A stretch of DNA of 8,364 bases from Flavobacteriales bacterium (GTDB taxonomy: Bacteria; Bacteroidota; Bacteroidia; Flavobacteriales_E; Vicingaceae). Both the position numbers and the translations under genes were made by a program. Location: positions 1-8,364 of the forward strand of contig JAESUI010000296.1 of NCBI GenBank assembly GCA_016763135.1. Reading direction: 5' to 3'. The notes below the pieces were generated by a model, which saw nothing but the letters and a program-made list of their open reading frames with translations, did not search any database and was not told the origin of the DNA. This document shows, piece by piece, positions 6,818 through 8,364 of the stretch. Numbering within the stretch: position 1 is the stretch's first letter; every line of letters starts with the position of its first letter.

Positions 6818-8364
6818 ATGTTGTCTTTTAAGAAAATACTAGCTTTTTGTTTAATAGTGTTTACACTTTTATCGTGTAGAAAAGACTTTGAACGCCCTAA
6901 TTGGGATGTTGATTTATTAGCACCATTAATTAAGACAACCTTAACATTAGAAGATTTACTTCCTGACTCTATTATTCAAACCAATCCCGATACATCTATT
7001 AAATTGGTTTATCAAACCAATATTTTTGATGTAGACATGGATTCTTTGTTTAAGATTCCTGATACAACAATTACTGAAGTTTATATTATTCCTTTTAATT
7101 CTGTTGCAAACCCTGGTAGTTCGTTTTATAGTAATGATGAGGAAAGAACATTAAATATAAGTAATGGAGTAGAGTTGAATTATGTAATGGTTGAGTCGGG
7201 TTTTATTGAATTAGAAATATTTAGTGAAGTTAAAGAAAAAATCATTGTTACTTATACCATTCCAAGTGCAACAAAAAATGGAGATACATTAGTGTTACAA
7301 GAAATAATTCCTGCAGGGACCTTTGCACAAGATGGGTATTTCAAAAAAGCAATTGACATAAGTGGATATGAATTAGATTTAACGGGTATTTCAAAATCTG
7401 AGTTTAACACATTGATTACAAGGGCCGAAGGGGTTGTTGATACAAGTGCAACAGGGCCTGTCACTATAGCAGCAGGAGAGAAAATCACTTATAATAACAA
7501 ACTAATGGATATTGTGCCATTTTTTGTAAGAGGATATTTTGGTAATCAGCAATTACACTATGGACCAGAGGTTACCAATACAACAGCTTTTAGTATGATA
7601 ACATCTGGCACACTAGACTTAGAACAGGTAGATGTAACTATTGAATTTAAGAATGGGATAGGGATAGACGCTCAGTTGGTTTTAAATCAATTCGCTACAG
7701 CAAATACCAATACTGTAAATAGTGCTGTTTTAAGTCATTCTACTATAGGTACACCATTAAATTTAAATAGAGCCCAATTAACTTTTACAACACCAGAAGT
7801 AAATTATACCAACTACAATATTTCGATGAGTACTTCTAATTCTAATATTGATCAACTTATTGAAATTTTTCCAAATCAAATATTATATGATATAAATATA
7901 AATGTAAACCCTTTAGGAAATATTTCTGGAGGGAACGATTTTGTTTATAAAAAGCATTCATTAGAAACGAATTTAAAAGTAGAGTTTCCTTTATCATTAA
8001 TAGCCAATAATCTTACATTACAAGATACTGTTGATTTTTCTATCTCTGGTGAAGAAGGATCTGGTCGTATAATAGATGGAACTTTGTTTTTATATGCAAG
8101 TAATGGATATCCTTTTGATGCTAACATTCAATTAGCATTGTATGATGAAAACATGAATTTTCTTCAAAACTTAACAGTTAACAATCAAATTCAGTCTGCT
8201 CCAGTTAATGCAGCTTTAAAAGTAATTGGCAAAAAAGAATCTGTAATATCGATTCCTTTAACAACTTCAGATATAGATAATCTATATTCAGCTAAACATA
8301 TTTTATTGAGTATAGCTTTTACTACTACTGCTCAGCCTCAGTTTATTAAAATTTATGAAGGGTA
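6818..8364 (+). CDS. Large lipoprotein of unrecognised family; C-terminus outside window
   Basis: The frame is open from the ATG at 6818 to the right edge (515 codons, no stop). The N-terminus MLSFKKILAFCLIVFTLLSC is a lipoprotein signal, with Cys20 in an LLSC lipobox as the expected lipidated residue. The next residues (RKDFER) include an Asp and a Glu, only loosely like the acidic export signals of Bacteroidota surface lipoproteins, so outer-membrane placement is likely but exposure is open. NWDVDLLAPL (28-37) followed by TLTLEDLLPDS is a start I associate with uncharacterised lipoproteins of this phylum, without a family name. The rest is Asn/Thr/Ser-rich with alternating hydrophobic residues, suggesting beta-sandwich modules; after Cys20 there is no further Cys in the visible part. 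No enzyme motif is seen. It is probably the third gene of the transcript with the barrel and phosphatase, though the 54-base gap leaves room for separate control. Confidence 0.88.
   Translation, partial: MLSFKKILAFCLIVFTLLSCRKDFERPNWDVDLLAPLIKTTLTLEDLLPDSIIQTNPDTSIKLVYQTNIFDVDMDSLFKIPDTTITEVYIIPFNSVANPGSSFYSNDEERTLNISNGVELNYVMVESGFIELEIFSEVKEKIIVTYTIPSATKNGDTLVLQEIIPAGTFAQDGYFKKAIDISGYELDLTGISKSEFNTLITRAEGVVDTSATGPVTIAAGEKITYNNKLMDIVPFFVRGYFGNQQLHYGPEVTNTTAFSMITSGTLDLEQVDVTIEFKNGIGIDAQLVLNQFATANTNTVNSAVLSHSTIGTPLNLNRAQLTFTTPEVNYTNYNISMSTSNSNIDQLIEIFPNQILYDININVNPLGNISGGNDFVYKKHSLETNLKVEFPLSLIANNLTLQDTVDFSISGEEGSGRIIDGTLFLYASNGYPFDANIQLALYDENMNFLQNLTVNNQIQSAPVNAALKVIGKKESVISIPLTTSDIDNLYSAKHILLSIAFTTTAQPQFIKIYEG

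Noticed and set aside
7252..8127. Two short minus-strand open frames inside the lipoprotein gene (7252-7488 and 7945-8127)
   Set aside because: Both are antisense to a continuous plus-strand frame of 515 codons with a lipobox.

Overview
The window is AT-rich and looks like the chromosome of a member of the Bacteroidota, most likely the Flavobacteriales or a relative. The supporting signs are the protein types (a type II dehydroquinase next to XerD, a PP2C phosphatase with a linker typical of this phylum, an LLSC lipoprotein, an outer-membrane barrel ending in Phe), start sites without clear Shine-Dalgarno sequences, and TAnnTTTG promoter elements. I see no tRNA, rRNA, CRISPR array, insertion sequence or phage gene. 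The region reads as ordinary chromosome, not a mobile island.

Left half, minus strand: aroQ (3518 to 3093), then an MFS transporter (3091 to 1907) whose TTG start lies one base after the aroQ stop, then after 90 bases a long membrane-anchored, probably DUF3352-like protein (1816 to 1), which runs off the left edge without a stop. aroQ and the transporter almost certainly share a transcript. The third gene may be on it too.

Centre: an 87-base divergent intergenic region separates aroQ from xerD (3606 to 4511, plus strand). It holds two abutting TAnnTTTG-type elements facing opposite ways. xerD has all six catalytic residues of a tyrosine recombinase and is followed by two hairpins, the second a good candidate terminator with a GAAA loop.

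Right half, plus strand: a small outer-membrane barrel protein (4641 to 5381) overlaps by one base (TAATG) a six-helix membrane protein with a cytoplasmic PP2C/SpoIIE phosphatase domain (5381 to 6763). After 54 bases comes a large lipoprotein of unrecognised family (6818 to beyond 8364). The barrel-phosphatase pair is the most interesting item here: coupled translation suggests an envelope sensing unit in which an outer-membrane part and an inner-membrane phosphatase act together. That function is inference. No cognate kinase, anti-sigma factor or antagonist is visible in the window.

Every stretch between genes is shorter than 130 bases.
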